DNA from: Pontibacter litorisediminis
GTDB lineage: Bacteria > Bacteroidota > Bacteroidia > Cytophagales > Hymenobacteraceae
DNA: 64,000 nt
Reading direction: 5' to 3'
NCBI RefSeq assembly: GCF_029360645.1
Contig: NZ_JARDUA010000007.1
Coordinates: forward strand, 226,855-290,854
Part shown: positions 63,252 to 64,000 of the stretch, piece by piece
How positions within the stretch are numbered: position 1 is the first letter of the stretch
Layout of the letters: every line of letters starts with the position of its first letter
The notes under the pieces: model-generated
What the model saw: only the letters and a program-made list of their open reading frames with translations
What the model was told of the DNA's origin: nothing
The model's database searches: none
Translations under genes and position numbers: made by a program

Positions 63252-63901
63252 ATGAAAATAGAAGTTTCTATTGAACAACTTAATCAACTTGTCTCAAAGC
63301 AGATTTCAAATCTTTTCTATATAACTGATGATGAAGAAACATTTCTAATAGAGAATTAATATTGCTCTTGAACGTTCAGAGAAATGCTTTTCCAAAAGTT
63401 TAAATAAATACTATTCGAAAAATGGGGTAACGTACTTTAATCCTTTTCACTCTGGGCAGTACTGTATTTTTTTATATTTCTTATCGAACTCTATATTTAA
63501 AACAGGGAGATTTAGAACACTTGTAGATAGAGTTTATTACTTAATACTTAAATAAAGCTTTAAATTCATGTGATTTATTTTATGAAGTTGAGTTACCGGA
63601 AGTTTTTATGTTAGATCATCCCGTTGGAAGTGTAATTGGCCGCGCAATGTATGGGAATAACTTTTCTTTTAGTCAGAACTGCACAGTTGGCAACAATAAA
63701 GGTGTTTTCCCTGCGATCGGTCAAAACTGTGCTATGTTATCTAACTCCAAAATATTCGGTAAGAGTAAAATAGGAGATAATTGTATTATTGCTGCTAATG
63801 CATACATTAAAGATCAAGATGTTCCTGATAATACTTTAGTGTTTGGGTGCTCACCTAATTTAGTAATGAAGGATATATCATTGAAGCTGTTTAAAGTTTA
63901 A
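63252..63901 (+). pseudogene. Hexapeptide (serine-acetyltransferase-like) acetyltransferase, broken in three frames
   Basis: The recognisable protein is spread over three reading frames: 63252-63359 (MKIEVSIEQLNQLVSKQISN to a stop), about 63358-63550 (ALERSEKCFSKSLNKYYSKNG, FNPFHSGQYCIFLYFLSNSIF), and 63551-63901 (NKALNSCDLFYEVELPEVFML, then a 97-residue open frame from ATG 63608 with GSVIGRAMYGNNFSFSQNCTVGN, hexapeptide repeats and the terminal VFGCSPNLV). At least two frameshifts are needed, with possibly a further compensated pair near 63500-63520. The intact parent would be about 215 residues, like acetyltransferases in many O-antigen clusters. The last open part could still make a short hexapeptide protein, but it lacks the N-terminal half. 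Confidence 0.82.
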
Positions 63902-63923
63902 AGAAACTGCCAAAGAATTAGAA

Positions 63924-63955
63924 GTGTAAAAGAGTTTGCAGACTCACTTTTACAC
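63924..63955 (+). terminator. Weak hairpin after the last cluster gene
   Basis: Arms at 63924-63932 and 63947-63955 pair over 9 bp, with further pairing inside and one bulge. It lies 23 bp after the broken acetyltransferase; the following sequence is not T-rich, so the call is weak. Confidence 0.4.
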
Positions 63956-64000
63956 CTTACTCTAACTCAATGGCAGCTCTAGATGAAGATACGATAAATC

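Overview
The window looks like chromosome from a member of the Bacteroidota, most likely a Pontibacter-like bacterium of the Cytophagales/Hymenobacteraceae. The evidence is a set of genes typical of that phylum: two SusC/SusD pairs, a protein with a type IX secretion (T9SS) C-terminal sorting domain, PorX, the fused LpxC/FabZ enzyme, no obvious Shine-Dalgarno sequences, and TAnnTTTG-like promoter words. I see no tRNA, rRNA, CRISPR array or intact transposase. The genus is an inference from gene content only.

Layout. (1) 1-1733: left edge with an ABC polysaccharide exporter (ATPase cut by the window edge, plus permease). (2) 1973-17343: mostly household genes on the minus strand: a large T9SS beta-helix protein, an outer-membrane barrel protein, dnaK, small envelope proteins, a cupin, a 2-oxo acid dehydrogenase E2, cinA; then on the plus strand a DUF4197 lipoprotein and an erythromycin-esterase-like hydrolase. 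(3) 17420-33868: a polysaccharide utilization locus with two SusC/SusD pairs, a PKD lipoprotein, two tandem GH16 glucanases and a membrane-anchored beta-propeller/LuxR-type sensor. The GH16 type points to beta-1,3-glucan (laminarin-like) use. (4) 34394-42575: Na+/Ca2+ antiporter, YebC, an ABC ATPase, lipid A genes (lpxA, lpxC/fabZ, lpxD) and an HD-domain hydrolase. (5) 42807-46511: porX, tsaE and ald on the plus strand, with a small inverted-repeat-bounded DUF559 element between tsaE and ald. (6) 47012-63901: surface polysaccharide cluster: acyltransferase, rfbC, rfbA, a UDP-uronate-type epimerase, a complete CMP-pseudaminic acid pathway (pseB, pseC, pseF, fused pseG-pseH, pseI), a Wzx-like flippase, wecB, three glycosyltransferase-type genes and a decayed hexapeptide acetyltransferase.

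How they work together. The pse genes should convert UDP-GlcNAc to CMP-pseudaminic acid, which the downstream transferases could add to a repeat unit flipped by the Wzx protein; lipid A genes 10-20 kb away build the anchor. The PUL imports and cuts a beta-glucan under control of its own sensor. PorX regulates T9SS, which would export the large CTD protein at the left end.

Most notable observations: the 3' end of ald is present twice, bracketing an AT-rich acyltransferase at the entry to the polysaccharide cluster; that cluster is a patchwork of GC-rich and AT-rich genes; a DUF559 gene with an in-frame stop sits between 29-bp inverted repeats; PseG and PseH are fused; the GH16 pair shows long stretches of identical DNA; the last gene is broken across three frames; and the word AAGTATA/TATACTT is strongly over-represented in the native part of the window.
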